A stretch of DNA of 64,000 nt, taken from the NCBI RefSeq assembly GCF_902502825.2, contig NZ_LR723670.1, positions 1,922,001 through 1,986,000 of the forward strand. Reading direction: 5' to 3'. The position numbers and the translations under genes were made by a program. Below are positions 18,219 to 28,712 of this stretch, piece after piece. Origin of the DNA: Pseudorhizobium flavum. GTDB lineage: Bacteria; Pseudomonadota; Alphaproteobacteria; Rhizobiales; Rhizobiaceae. Within the stretch, counting starts at the first letter, position 1. Every line of letters begins with the position of its first letter. Below the pieces are notes generated by a model that saw only the letters and a program-made list of their open reading frames with translations, was not told the origin of the DNA and did no database searches.

Positions 18219-18773
18219 ATGAAAGCATCAGAAGCCGAAATTCTCATCATCCCTGGTTACACCAATTCCGGGCCTGATCACTGGCAGAGCCGTTGGGAGA
18301 CCAAGCTTTCCACCGCGCGCCGGGTTGAGCAGGCGGAATGGTCAAAGCCGGTACGCGAGGACTGGGTGGCGAAGGTTGCCGAAGAGGTCAACGCGGCCAC
18401 GCTGCCAGTGGTTCTCGTCGCCCATTCTCTCGGCATCCCCTCGGCGGTCCACGCGATCCCACTGTTCAGGAAGCAGGTTGTCGGCGCCTTCTTCGTAGCG
18501 CCGCCCGAGGTAGACAATCCTGCCGTGCGTCCCCGGCACCTGATGAGCTTTGGCCCATATCCGCGCGATCCCTTACCCTTCCCGACGGTGACCATCGCCA
18601 GCCGCAACGACCCGTTCGGCTCTTACGAACACGCTGACGACATCGCTGCCGCTTGGGGATCGTTGCTGATCGACGCCGGAGAATCGGGACATATCAACGC
18701 GGAGAGCGGACATGGCCCATGGCCCGAAGGCACCATGGTCTTCGCCCAGTTCCTGTCTCGCCTGAAGGCCTGA
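18219..18773 (+). CDS. RBBP9/YdeN-family serine hydrolase
   Basis: 184-aa small alpha/beta hydrolase. ILIIPGYTNSGPDHWQSRWE is the typical RBBP9/YdeN start, VAHSLGIP carries the nucleophilic serine (about residue 71), FPTVTIASRNDPFGS holds the acid, and AGESGHINAESG the histidine. The physiological substrate of this family in bacteria is not known. ATG at 18219 chosen over an in-frame start at 18120 because the extra 33 residues do not look like the family. A strong hairpin follows its stop, but that hairpin faces the opposite gene. Confidence 0.87.
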   Translation: MKASEAEILIIPGYTNSGPDHWQSRWETKLSTARRVEQAEWSKPVREDWVAKVAEEVNAATLPVVLVAHSLGIPSAVHAIPLFRKQVVGAFFVAPPEVDNPAVRPRHLMSFGPYPRDPLPFPTVTIASRNDPFGSYEHADDIAAAWGSLLIDAGESGHINAESGHGPWPEGTMVFAQFLSRLKA

Positions 18774-18785
18774 CCCGCACGAAAA

Positions 18786-18810
18786 AGCCGCGTCGGCGAC
18801 CGACGCGGCT
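18786..18810 (-). terminator. Intrinsic terminator of the zeta inhibitor gene
   Basis: AGCCGCGTCG (18786-18795) and CGACGCGGCT (18801-18810) form a perfect 10-bp stem with a 5-nt loop. On the minus strand the stem is followed directly by TTTTTC, so it terminates the DUF1476 gene (stop at 18835). It may also stop plus-strand reading from the RBBP9-like gene. Confidence 0.88.
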
Positions 18811-18834
18811 CGTGCAGATAGACTCGGGCTAAGC

Positions 18835-19143
18835 TTACTGCTTCACCTCGGCAACGGCGTCCTGAAGATAAGCGAACATCTTCTGGCGGATGTCTTCGTC
18901 GGAGATCGACACGCCGGCGGCATCGAAATCGGCGCGCAGCTTACGGAAGACGTCCTCTTCTCCAGCCTCCTGGAAATCCGCCTCGACGACCTCCTGTGCA
19001 TAGGCGCCGGCATCGCGCCCCAGAAGTTCGGCGGCCCAGCGGCCAAGGAGCTTGTTCCGCCGCACCACGGCCTTGAACTTCTGCTCTTCGTCGAGCGCAA
19101 ACTTGTTCTCGAATGCGCGCTCGCGGTCTTTCATATTGGTCAT
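18835..19143 (-). CDS. F1-ATPase inhibitor, zeta subunit (DUF1476)
   Basis: 102-aa acidic, helical protein: MKDRERAFENKFALDEEQKFKA at the start, then RRNKLLGRWAAELLG and DEDIRQKMFAYLQDA, which is the DUF1476 pattern. In Paracoccus this protein is the zeta subunit that blocks ATP hydrolysis by F1Fo-ATP synthase through its N-terminal segment; in other alphaproteobacteria the same fold is retained but inhibition is weaker. ATG at 19143 with GGGGAG just upstream; a second ATG three codons in is possible. Oriented away from purC, with its own terminator. Confidence 0.88.
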   Translation of the reverse strand: MTNMKDRERAFENKFALDEEQKFKAVVRRNKLLGRWAAELLGRDAGAYAQEVVEADFQEAGEEDVFRKLRADFDAAGVSISDEDIRQKMFAYLQDAVAEVKQ

Positions 19144-19489
19144 GAATTATCTCCCCGGTAGTCGGTTCTCGTAGGTCCATAAATCAAAAGCGTTCCCAAA
19201 GTGCAATGCGATTTGTCAAAGCGCATCCTGCCATGTCAGGCATCGAAATCATGCCGGATTCCTCGCTTAGCTATCGACGCGCCCAGATATGTTGGCTAGG
19301 CCATAGAGGCAGGGTTTCCTCAGCCCGGAAACACACCGCTTTGCCCGCTGGGAAGTCTACCCTGTCAACGGGCCATTACTCCCGAGCCACGAAGAAATCG
19401 CATCATTGTGATTCTCGATCTTTTCCGTTATGGGACCGCTCAACCACCTTTCACTGCGCCACGAGGCGCCAACAATGAGACAATAAGAA
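19144..19489. other. Intergenic region between zeta inhibitor and purC
   Basis: 346 bases between two divergent genes. It should hold both promoters. A TTGACA hexamer is present on the minus strand (19214-19219) without a convincing -10. On the plus strand TTGTGA (19406-19411) and TTATGG (19428-19433) are a weak promoter candidate for purC. I see no open frame worth reporting, no repeat and no RNA gene. Confidence 0.5.
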
Positions 19490-20254
19490 ATGAACCGTCG
19501 CCGCCGTATATACGAAGGCAAGGCCAAGATTCTGTACGAGGGTCCCGAGCCCGGCACGCTGATCCAGTTCTTCAAGGACGACGCCACTGCCTTCAACAAG
19601 AAGAAGCACGACGTCATCGACGGCAAGGGCGTGCTGAACAACCGCATCTCGGAATACGTCTTCACCCATCTCAACAAGATCGGCATTCCGACGCACTTCA
19701 TCCGCCGCCTCAACATGCGCGAGCAACTCATCAAGGAAGTGGAGATGATCCCGCTCGAGGTGGTGGTGCGCAATGTCGCCGCCGGCTCCCTTTCCACGCG
19801 CCTAGGAATCGAAGAGGGCACCGTCCTTCCGCGTTCGATCATCGAATTCTACTACAAGTCCGACGCGCTCAACGATCCCATGGTCTCGGAAGAGCACATC
19901 ACCGCGTTCGGCTGGGCAAATCCGGCTGAACTCGACGATATCATGGCTCTGGCCATTCGCGTGAACGACTTCCTCAGCGGCCTTTTCCTCGGCGTTGGAA
20001 TCCAGCTGGTCGACTTCAAGATCGAATGCGGCCGCCTCTACGAAGGCGACATGATGCGCATAATCCTGGCCGACGAAATCTCTCCCGACAGCTGCCGTCT
20101 GTGGGACATCGAGACCAAGGAGAAGATGGACAAGGATCGCTTCCGCCGCGACATGGGCGGGCTGGTTGAAGCCTATTCCGAAGTCGCGCGCCGCCTTGGC
20201 ATCATCAACGAAAACGAACCGATCCGCGGCACCGGCCCGGTTCTCGTGAAGTAA
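19490..20254 (+). CDS. purC: SAICAR synthetase
   Basis: 254-aa enzyme that joins aspartate to CAIR using ATP in de novo purine synthesis. The N-terminus [16 protein letters not shown] carries the glycine-rich ATP loop; [21 protein letters not shown] and DFKIECGR are the conserved substrate and metal segments; [14 protein letters not shown] is the SAICAR synthetase signature. Followed by purS after 16 bases, so purC and purS are one unit. Confidence 0.97.
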   Translation: MNRRRRIYEGKAKILYEGPEPGTLIQFFKDDATAFNKKKHDVIDGKGVLNNRISEYVFTHLNKIGIPTHFIRRLNMREQLIKEVEMIPLEVVVRNVAAGSLSTRLGIEEGTVLPRSIIEFYYKSDALNDPMVSEEHITAFGWANPAELDDIMALAIRVNDFLSGLFLGVGIQLVDFKIECGRLYEGDMMRIILADEISPDSCRLWDIETKEKMDKDRFRRDMGGLVEAYSEVARRLGIINENEPIRGTGPVLVK

Positions 20255-20270
20255 CGGACGGGGGACGACA

Positions 20271-20513
20271 GTGATCAAGGCACGGGTTACGGTTACGTTG
20301 AAGAACGGTGTACTCGATCCGCAGGGCAAGGCCATCGAGGGCGCGCTTTCCGGCCTCGGCTTTCAGGGTGTCGGTCATGTCCGTCAAGGCAAGGTGTTTG
20401 ACATCGAGCTCGAAGGCACCGATCGCAACGCGGCGGAGGCGAACCTCAAGGATATGTGCGAGAGGCTGCTGGCGAACACTGTGATCGAGAATTATACTCT
20501 CGCTCTTGACTGA
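20271..20513 (+). CDS. purS: FGAM synthase subunit PurS
   Basis: 80-aa small subunit of the three-part formylglycinamidine ribonucleotide synthase (PurS-PurQ-PurL). It dimerises and bridges the glutaminase PurQ to the large subunit PurL. ARVTVTLKNGVLDPQGKAI and VRQGKVFDIELEG are typical. GTG start at 20271 after GGGGGAC. Its stop codon lies inside the left arm of a strong terminator hairpin. Confidence 0.95.
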   Translation: MIKARVTVTLKNGVLDPQGKAIEGALSGLGFQGVGHVRQGKVFDIELEGTDRNAAEANLKDMCERLLANTVIENYTLALD

Positions 20514-20533
20514 CGCTTGGGGCGTCAGTTTTT
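20509..20533 (+). terminator. Intrinsic terminator overlapping the purS stop
   Basis: ACTGACGC (20509-20516) pairs with GCGTCAGT (20522-20529) through a 5-nt loop, followed by TTTTT (20529-20533). The purS stop TGA (20511-20513) is within the stem. This is a textbook terminator placed between purS and purQ, two subunits of one enzyme, so readthrough or a second promoter must feed purQ. Confidence 0.85.
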
Positions 20534-20577
20534 GATCCATTGGGAAGTGCGTGGCAGACGCGGTATGGTGATCGCGA

Positions 20578-20606
20578 TTGAGCAGGGCATTCCCTACCGC
20601 TACAAG
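20578..20606 (+). promoter_or_regulatory. Candidate purQ promoter
   Basis: TTGAGC (20578-20583) and TACAAG (20601-20606) with exactly 17 bases between, about 94 bases before the purQ ATG and just after the terminator. Each hexamer matches consensus at four of six positions. Its position after a strong terminator makes a separate purQ promoter plausible. Confidence 0.4.
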
Positions 20607-20699
20607 ACGGGTCAAGGCACCAGAAGCGCCGTGACCGGGTTCAAAAGAGTCAGGAGTCGCCTAAACTCCGGGAAACCCAATCGAGGTTCGAGCCGCACC

Positions 20700-21371
20700 A
20701 TGAAATCAGCTGTCGTCCAACTCCCCGGCCTCAACCGTGATCGGGACATGATCGATGCCCTGACCAAGATTTCCGGTCAGGCCCCTGTCACCGTATGGCA
20801 AACGGAAACGAGCATTCCGGACGTCGACCTCATCGTCATCCCGGGTGGTTTCTCCTACGGCGATTACCTTCGTTGCGGAGCCATCGCTGCCCGCATGCCC
20901 GTGATGCAAGCCATTCGGGACAAGGCCGAAAAAGGCGTCAAGGTCCTGGGAGTCTGCAACGGTTTCCAGATTCTCGTGGAGACAGGCCTCCTTCCCGGCG
21001 CGCTCATGCGCAACACGTCGCTCCGCTTCGTCTGCAAGGAAGTCCTTCTTGAGGTCGTGAACGCCGACACTGCCTTCACACGTGCCTATGAAGAGGGTCA
21101 GGTCATTCGCTGCCCGGTAGCCCATCACGACGGCAACTACTTCGTCGATGAAGAGACACTGGCGTCCATGCAGGACAACCGGCAGATCGTGTTTAGATAC
21201 GCCGCCGGCACCAACCCAAACGGCTCGCTCAGCGATATCGCGGGTGTCATTAACACGGCAGGCAATGTTCTTGGCATGATGCCGCATCCGGAGAACCTGA
21301 TCGAAGCTGCTCATGGCGGGCTTGATGGGCGAGGCATTTTCGCATCCGCCCTAGATGTGATTGTAGCCTGA
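20700..21371 (+). CDS. purQ: FGAM synthase glutaminase subunit PurQ
   Basis: 223-aa class I glutamine amidotransferase that supplies ammonia to PurL. Catalytic triad visible: C86 in [11 protein letters not shown]196 and E198 in [25 protein letters not shown] is the conserved oxyanion region. Start at ATG 20700 ([10 protein letters not shown]), the family start; the frame is open to 20517 but that stretch crosses the terminator and promoter region. Separated from purS by 186 bases, unusual for subunits of one complex. Confidence 0.96.
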   Translation: MKSAVVQLPGLNRDRDMIDALTKISGQAPVTVWQTETSIPDVDLIVIPGGFSYGDYLRCGAIAARMPVMQAIRDKAEKGVKVLGVCNGFQILVETGLLPGALMRNTSLRFVCKEVLLEVVNADTAFTRAYEEGQVIRCPVAHHDGNYFVDEETLASMQDNRQIVFRYAAGTNPNGSLSDIAGVINTAGNVLGMMPHPENLIEAAHGGLDGRGIFASALDVIVA

Positions 21372-21420
21372 CATAGCACAGGCCACCGACGGACATTCTC
21401 CCCGGCAACAAGGAAATCCG

Positions 21421-21819
21421 ATGCATCTTCATCCTGCGATCCGCGTCGCATCGCTGTCGGCAACCGTCGCACTCGCTCTCACCTCCTGCCAGTCGGATCG
21501 TTCGCCGCCAGCTTCTCCGGATCGTGCCGCGCTACCGACAATGGAACGTGTCGCCGTCAATGCCAACCGGTGCTGGTTCAAGTCAGGCGATTCCACGTTC
21601 CAGCCCTATCGGCTCGCGCCAGAGCTGAACTCCTTCTCCGGGCGACCTCGAATTCTTGCCGTTCCTCGTAACAGTCCCGAATCAAGGCCCGTGCTCGTGG
21701 TCCAAGCCGAGGGCAGCCCCGCTCGCCTCGATGCATTTGGGCCGCTTATGGACGGCGCGTCGGGAGATCGGATTAGACGAGACGTTCTCAAATGGGCAAG
21801 CGGGACGTCCGGCTGCTGA
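21421..21819 (+). CDS. Small lipoprotein of unknown function
   Basis: 132-aa predicted lipoprotein. A type II signal ends in the lipobox LTSC with the lipidated cysteine at residue 23 (VALALTSCQS). The mature part has two more cysteines (RCWF and the last residue) that could form a disulfide, and a beta-rich look; I do not recognise a named domain. It sits 49 bases after purQ on the same strand and may be cotranscribed, but nothing ties it to purine synthesis. Confidence 0.72.
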   Translation: MHLHPAIRVASLSATVALALTSCQSDRSPPASPDRAALPTMERVAVNANRCWFKSGDSTFQPYRLAPELNSFSGRPRILAVPRNSPESRPVLVVQAEGSPARLDAFGPLMDGASGDRIRRDVLKWASGTSGC

Positions 21820-21989
21820 GCTTCGCCGTAGCCAAAATGTCACGTGCCGCCGTCGCCGAGTCAAGACCGTGCGATAAAAACGGATAGCTATTGCACGAGC
21901 CCGTATCGCCAGCTTAAGGTTGCGCCGAATCTGTGGTGACAGTGTGGCGTGACCATGACCGCGGACGTATCGGGAGCGCTTGGATAGTG

Positions 21990-22595
21990 ATGCACAAACT
22001 GTACGCCGTCTCGGCAGTTGTGGCCGTACTTTCGTCGACCTGTGCCTTCGCAGCAGACCTTCCAGCGTCGGAAGCACCCATTGCGGCGGCACCTGTCGTC
22101 GAGGACACCGGACGGATATTCGACGAAGCGCGGTTTGGCGTCCTGACCTCCGTCGACAGTTCCGACCTCAACGGGGAGGATGGCGCCTTCGTGACCGGCA
22201 TGCTTTTCTTCGATCCATGGGGCCACATGGAAGCAGGCGGATGGGATAGGCTTCTACGGCCGCGCATTCACGTGGGCGGTACAATCGCCACAGAGGGCGA
22301 AGCTAACCAGGTCTATGCAGGTTTTTCCTGGACGGCGAATGTTACCGACCGCTTCTTCCTGGAGCTCGGCTTCGGCGGTACGCTGCATGACGGTGATCTC
22401 GACATCGACGATGGTGGAGAGGGTCCCAAGCTCGGATGCCGCGCCTTGTTCCACGAGTATGTGGCTGCCGGCTTCAATGTCACCGACAGATGGAGTGTCA
22501 TTGCGCATCTCGAGCATTCGTCCCATGCAAATCTATGTGATGGCCCCAACAACGGCCTCTCGCGCGGTGGCGTCATGGTCGGCTACAAGTTCTAG
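21990..22595 (+). CDS. PagL-like lipid A 3-O-deacylase (acyloxyacyl hydrolase)
   Basis: 201-aa outer-membrane beta-barrel enzyme that removes the 3-O acyl chain of lipid A. A signal peptide (about 1-21, ending CAFA before ADLPAS) is followed by alternating strands ending in aromatic GYKF, as expected for a barrel. Near the C-terminus HSSHAN (H176, S178) resembles the PagL catalytic HxS motif, though the usual HxSN is altered. ATG at 21990 chosen because the signal peptide starts there; the frame is open to 21933. A clear terminator follows. Family call good, activity inferred. Confidence 0.75.
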   Translation: MHKLYAVSAVVAVLSSTCAFAADLPASEAPIAAAPVVEDTGRIFDEARFGVLTSVDSSDLNGEDGAFVTGMLFFDPWGHMEAGGWDRLLRPRIHVGGTIATEGEANQVYAGFSWTANVTDRFFLELGFGGTLHDGDLDIDDGGEGPKLGCRALFHEYVAAGFNVTDRWSVIAHLEHSSHANLCDGPNNGLSRGGVMVGYKF

Positions 22596-22627
22596 ATTCA
22601 GCGTCATTTCGGTGGCGGCAAAAGCAG

Positions 22628-22659
22628 GGCGCGACGGGAAATTTCCTGTCGCGCCTTTT
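22628..22659 (+). terminator. Intrinsic terminator before purL
   Basis: GGCGCGAC (22628-22635) pairs with GTCGCGCC (22648-22655); the stem continues inward through one G-T pair (GGGAAA/TTTCCT). TTTTG follows. It closes the PagL-like gene and isolates purL, which starts 52 bases later. Confidence 0.85.
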
Positions 22660-22711
22660 GGCTGCTTAGGCTAAAGAGACCGGCAGATGCCGCCCCTAGC
22701 CCGAGAAGACC

Positions 22712-24919
<2,208 letters not shown>

Positions 24920-25018
24920 ACCCTCAGGACTCGCATCCTTTGACCGCCGCTGCCGTTTTTGGCACTCTCCCTTACAAGCTGCGACTCAGCGGAATGAGAT
25001 AATGAGAAGGACCACATC

Positions 25019-25252
25019 ATGCCCATGAACCCGGGAGACATCGAAGACATGATCAAGGCCGGGATTCCCGGAGCCAAGGTCACGATCCGGGATCTGGCGG
25101 GCGATGGTGACCACTACGCGGCCGAAGTCGTTGCCGAAGCTTTCCGCGGCAAGACCCGCGTCCAGCAGCACCAGATGGTCTACGATGCGCTCAAGGGACA
25201 CATGGGCGGAACGCTACATGCGCTAGCGCTCCAGACCTCGGCGCCGGATTAG
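25019..25252 (+). CDS. BolA family protein
   Basis: 77-aa BolA-fold protein: IEDMIKAGIPGAKVTIRDLAGDGDHYAAEVV, then the FRGKTRVQQHQMVYDALKG helix-turn with the conserved histidine (HQ) used with a monothiol glutaredoxin to hold a [2Fe-2S] cluster. The CGFS glutaredoxin gene follows 151 bases downstream on the same strand, matching the usual BolA-Grx4 partnership in Fe-S and iron homeostasis. ATG at 25019 preceded by GAGAAGGACC. Confidence 0.93.
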   Translation: MPMNPGDIEDMIKAGIPGAKVTIRDLAGDGDHYAAEVVAEAFRGKTRVQQHQMVYDALKGHMGGTLHALALQTSAPD

Positions 25253-25262
25253 GAATGCGTCA

Positions 25263-25281
25263 GCGCCGGCCTTATCGGCGC
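25263..25281 (+). other. Stem-loop after bolA
   Basis: GCGCCG (25263-25268) pairs with CGGCGC (25276-25281) through a 7-nt loop, 11 bases after the bolA stop. No T-run follows, so it is a weak terminator or a processing/stabilising hairpin between bolA and grxD. Confidence 0.4.
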
Positions 25282-25321
25282 GCCTCATCCATCAACCGTT
25301 TTGATTGTATCCATCGGTTCC

Positions 25322-25341
25322 CGGTGCTGGTAATTGCACCG
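25322..25341 (+). promoter_or_regulatory. Inverted repeat upstream of grxD
   Basis: CGGTGC (25322-25327) and GCACCG (25336-25341) flank an 8-base spacer, 62 bases before the grxD start. It could be an operator half-pair or a leader hairpin. I cannot match it to a known regulator. Confidence 0.3.
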
Positions 25342-25403
25342 ATGCATGCTATTTAAGCACTAGACGATCCGGGCCTTGAACCCGGCAAGCTAAGGATATA
25401 GAC

Positions 25404-25739
25404 ATGAGTGGCATTAACGAATTCATCGACAACGAGGTGAAGACGAACGACGTCGTTCTCTTCATGAAGGGCACACCGCAGTTCCCGCAATGCGGTTTCT
25501 CCGGGCAGGTCGTGCAGATCCTCGATTACCTGGGTCTCGACTACAAGGGCGTCAACGTGCTGGCGGACCAGGAAATCCGCGAAGGCATCAAGCAGTATTC
25601 GAACTGGCCGACCATTCCGCAGCTTTACGTCAAGGGCGAGTTCGTCGGCGGCTGTGACATCGTTCGCGAGATGTTCCAGTCTGGTGAACTGCAGAGCCAT
25701 CTCCAGGAAAACGGCATCACCACGCGCGGCGCCGCATAG
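25404..25739 (+). CDS. grxD: Monothiol glutaredoxin, Grx4/GrxD type
   Basis: 111-aa CGFS-type glutaredoxin. The active site is CGFS with C30 in [32 protein letters not shown] carries the glutathione-binding cis-proline and the second conserved cysteine. These proteins bind a bridging [2Fe-2S] cluster with glutathione and deliver it, often with BolA. Located right after bolA; ends at a clear terminator. Confidence 0.96.
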   Translation: MSGINEFIDNEVKTNDVVLFMKGTPQFPQCGFSGQVVQILDYLGLDYKGVNVLADQEIREGIKQYSNWPTIPQLYVKGEFVGGCDIVREMFQSGELQSHLQENGITTRGAA

Positions 25740-25776
25740 CGTCATCCTCATTTCCCATACTGGATCTATTGCAAAG

Positions 25777-25804
25777 GCGCCGTGCATGCGGCGCTTTCTC
25801 TTTC
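25777..25804 (+). terminator. Intrinsic terminator of grxD
   Basis: GCGCCG (25777-25782) pairs with CGGCGC (25789-25794) across a 6-nt loop, flanked by AAAG and TTT that can extend the stem, and followed by TTTCTCTTTCT. It lies 38 bases after the grxD stop. Confidence 0.75.
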
Positions 25805-25819
25805 TATGGAATTTTCATT

Positions 25820-27067
25820 GTGACGATTAAACCCATTTCACCGACCGACCGCCTTGGCGGCATGGGCCGGGTCGAATTCATCGGCCTGATGGCCATGCTC
25901 ATGGCGCTCAACGCGCTGGCGATCGACATCATGCTGCCCGGCTTGCAGCAGATCGGCGCCGCCCTCGGGGTCGAGAACGAGAACCACCGCCAATACGTTG
26001 TTTCCGCCTATCTGTTCGGCTTCGGCCTCGCGCAGCTTGCCTACGGACCGGTTTCGGATCGTTTCGGACGACGCAAGCCGATGCTGTTCGGCCTCGCGGT
26101 ATATGTCATCTCGTCCCTGGCCGTGGTCGCGGTGCCATCCTTCGCTGGCCTGCTCGCCCTTCGCTTCATCCAGGGCATCGGCTCAGCCGCGATGCGCGTG
26201 ATCACGATCTCGATCGTGCGTGATATCTATGGCGGACGGGCGATGGCCGAGGTCATGTCGCTGATCATGATGGTCTTCATGGTCGTTCCGGTCATCGCGC
26301 CCGGCACGGGGCAGATCATCCTTCTGTTTGGCGACTGGCACCTGATCTTCGTCTTCATGGCGTTGGTGGCCCTGGCGGTGGCGGGCTGGATGTATATTCG
26401 TCTGCCCGAAACACTGCATGAGGAGGATGTCCGACCCTTCACCGTCACGTCGGTTCTCGACGGTTTCCGCATCGTTCTCACCAATCGGGTCGCCCTCTGC
26501 TACACGATTGCGAGCATGTTCATCTTCGGCGCACTCTTCGGCTTCATCAACTCGGCCCAGCAGGTCTATGTCGGCATATACGGACTTGGCGTGTGGTTCT
26601 CCGCGGCCTTCGCAGCCGTCGCCGTCTTCATGGCCTTTTCATCCTTCGTCAACGCCCGGCTGGTCGGTCGGTTCGGCATGCGGGGCCTCTCCCATGCCTC
26701 GCTGCTCGGCTTTATCGGCATCACCTGCCTCTGGCTGCTGGTCCAGGTCTTCGGGCCGCAGCCCATGCCCTTCCCGCTCTTTCTCGCGTTCTTCGCTCTG
26801 GCAATGTTCCAGTTCGGCTGGATCGGCTCGAACTTCAATTCGCTTGCCATGGAGCCGCTGGGACATGTGGCGGGAACGGCATCGTCCGTTCTGGGCTTCA
26901 TGGGCACGATCGGCGGCGGGGTGATCGGGGCAATGATCGGTCAGGCATTCGACGGTACGGCCCTGCCCATGGTCGCCGGATTTTTCGCCGTCTCCATAGT
27001 AGGCCTTGTCTTCGTACTGATCGCAGAAAAAGGGCGCCTGTTCCGGGCCCAGAACCCGCGCGTCTGA
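25820..27067 (+). CDS. MFS multidrug exporter, Bcr/CflA family
   Basis: 415-aa inner-membrane transporter with about twelve hydrophobic segments. The MFS A-motif appears as GPVSDRFGRRKPML between helices 2 and 3, and IMLPGLQQIGAALGV after helix 1 is typical of Bcr/CflA drug-proton antiporters. Start taken at GTG 25820 (VTIKPISPTDR); an in-frame TTG at 25769 would place the start inside the grxD terminator. A second member of the same family is encoded at 46084, so the window has two. Substrate unknown. Confidence 0.86.
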   Translation: MTIKPISPTDRLGGMGRVEFIGLMAMLMALNALAIDIMLPGLQQIGAALGVENENHRQYVVSAYLFGFGLAQLAYGPVSDRFGRRKPMLFGLAVYVISSLAVVAVPSFAGLLALRFIQGIGSAAMRVITISIVRDIYGGRAMAEVMSLIMMVFMVVPVIAPGTGQIILLFGDWHLIFVFMALVALAVAGWMYIRLPETLHEEDVRPFTVTSVLDGFRIVLTNRVALCYTIASMFIFGALFGFINSAQQVYVGIYGLGVWFSAAFAAVAVFMAFSSFVNARLVGRFGMRGLSHASLLGFIGITCLWLLVQVFGPQPMPFPLFLAFFALAMFQFGWIGSNFNSLAMEPLGHVAGTASSVLGFMGTIGGGVIGAMIGQAFDGTALPMVAGFFAVSIVGLVFVLIAEKGRLFRAQNPRV

Positions 27068-27108
27068 TCGCGCGGGCATTCGTGGCGGAGTGGCGCGTAA
27101 CCCCTCCG

Positions 27109-27933
27109 TTATACTCCAAGGATCTCCCGGCGCAGCATCTGCCAGCTGTCTTCGTCGGTCGCCACCAATAGACCGCCGTCGACATGATGCGGGAGATAAG
27201 CGGAACCGTCGAACCGAGCGACATGTCCGCCGGCTTCCTGTGCGATCAGGGTTCCTGCGAGATGATCCCAGGGCATCAACCTGTTATACATGGCAAAATG
27301 CACGTGTCCGCCGCTGAAGGTGCGATACTCGTGGGCAGCGCAACGGTAGCTCGCCACGAAGCGCACCTTCGCCAGGTTCCCGAGCACGCGTTCGCGCACC
27401 TCGCCGTAGAAATAGCCGGCGGATGCCATCCCCACCATGGCCTCGATAGGCGCAGGATCGGCCGCCGCAAGACGCGTTGCTTCTCCATCAGGACGCCGCA
27501 GGTAGGCACCCGAACCCTTCTCGGCAATCGCCCAGTCGTCGCCCATGGGGTCGTAGATGATTCCCGCCACTGTCTCACCCTTCCAGACCACCGATGCCAT
27601 CACGCCGAAGGCCGGAATGCCGGAGGCAAAGTTGAACGTACCATCGATCGGATCGACGACAACCGCCAAGTCGGCGTCGGCCAGTTTGTGAAGAATGGTG
27701 GGATCGGCAGCGACCGATTCCTCTCCCACAAACAGGGCATCCGGAGCGAGTGAAGCTATGGCTCGGCGGAGATGCCTTTCCGCCGCCTCATCCGCCTCCG
27801 TCACGAGATCGGTGGGTTCGCTCTTTGCCCGGATGTCGCCCGCTCCCAGCTTGCGAAAGCGAGGACGTATTTCCTGGATCGCCGCGTCCTGCAATAGAGC
27901 GGCGAGTGCGCCAACATCGATAATGCTCGTCAA
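27109..27933 (-). CDS. Inositol monophosphatase family protein
   Basis: 274-aa Mg-dependent phosphatase fold. GEES (about 70-73) and DPIDGTFNF (about 94-102) are metal ligands; PWDHLAGTLIAQEAGG (from about 221) is the second signature. It hydrolyses a phosphomonoester such as inositol phosphate, histidinol phosphate or PAP; the sequence does not settle which. I choose the TTG at 27933 (LTSIIDVGAL) because GGAG lies six bases upstream and the length fits; in-frame GTG (28023) and ATG (27990) starts would add 30 or 19 residues unlike the family. Convergent with the MFS gene. Confidence 0.83.
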   Translation of the reverse strand: MTSIIDVGALAALLQDAAIQEIRPRFRKLGAGDIRAKSEPTDLVTEADEAAERHLRRAIASLAPDALFVGEESVAADPTILHKLADADLAVVVDPIDGTFNFASGIPAFGVMASVVWKGETVAGIIYDPMGDDWAIAEKGSGAYLRRPDGEATRLAAADPAPIEAMVGMASAGYFYGEVRERVLGNLAKVRFVASYRCAAHEYRTFSGGHVHFAMYNRLMPWDHLAGTLIAQEAGGHVARFDGSAYLPHHVDGGLLVATDEDSWQMLRREILGV

Positions 27934-28091
27934 CTGAATCTCCGCAGTGGATCTGATGGGAATCTCGGTCTGCGAGGCCAGTACTATCATCCCGCCGCAG
28001 AAGTACAGCGAGATCCCGTTCACGACACTGTTGTTTGCGGCCTGAATCAGGCATCATCGCGAAAAGAACACAATTGGGAGTGCGCCAGCTG

Positions 28092-28709
28092 ATGTTATCC
28101 AGGCGATCGCTGATTTCCACGGCATCCGTCTTGCTGGCCTCCACTATCCTGCCCCCTGAGGCGACCGCGAAGAAGCGGCCCCAACCTCTTGCGGGTCAGG
28201 TGTATCTCTTCCGTGGACTGGCTGATATCTTCTCCACAGGCCTGAACACGCTGGGAAAGCAGCTGGCTGCGGAGGGAATTGATGCACAGGTTCTATCGCT
28301 CCCCAATGCCGCGAGCTTCGCAAAGGAAATTGCCGAGCGCTACCGCAAGTCGAAGCGGGCCCGGCCGATCATCCTGATCGGTCATTCCCTTGGCGCCGAT
28401 GTAACGTTCTCGATCGCGACCGCATTGCAGCCGCTGAAGATCCCGGTTGTATTGATCATCAGCTTCGATCCTACGGGAAAAGGCCCCGTACCAGCCAACG
28501 TCCGCAAGACGATCAACTTCTACACCGGAGGCGGAAATATGTGGGCGCCGGTCATTCCTGCACCGGGGTTCAGGGGCGACCTCGCCAACATCAATGTCCG
28601 GCAGGGAGAAGCGGCTGTGAAGGGCATCGGCCACTTTAACATCGAGAAGAGCCCAGAATTGCATGCGCGCGCCATCAAGGAGGTCAAGGCGGCTCTGCGG
28701 CGGCGCTGA
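28092..28709 (+). CDS. Secreted alpha/beta hydrolase, putative
   Basis: 205-aa protein with an export signal beginning MLSRRSLISTASVLLAS; the SRRSLI pattern suggests Tat, although the general Sec route is possible. The mature domain has ILIGHSLGADV with nucleophile S99, and a KGIGHFNIEKSP segment near the C-terminus that could give the catalytic histidine. Thus a lipase- or thioesterase-like hydrolase in the periplasm. ATG at 28092 chosen for the signal peptide. Convergent with the methyltransferase-like gene, three bases apart. Substrate unknown. Confidence 0.7.
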   Translation: MLSRRSLISTASVLLASTILPPEATAKKRPQPLAGQVYLFRGLADIFSTGLNTLGKQLAAEGIDAQVLSLPNAASFAKEIAERYRKSKRARPIILIGHSLGADVTFSIATALQPLKIPVVLIISFDPTGKGPVPANVRKTINFYTGGGNMWAPVIPAPGFRGDLANINVRQGEAAVKGIGHFNIEKSPELHARAIKEVKAALRRR

Positions 28710-28712
28710 GGC

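Noticed and set aside
20514..20699. A riboswitch upstream of purQ
   Set aside because: There is a terminator and a promoter-like element, but I could not draw a purine or other known aptamer fold from the sequence.
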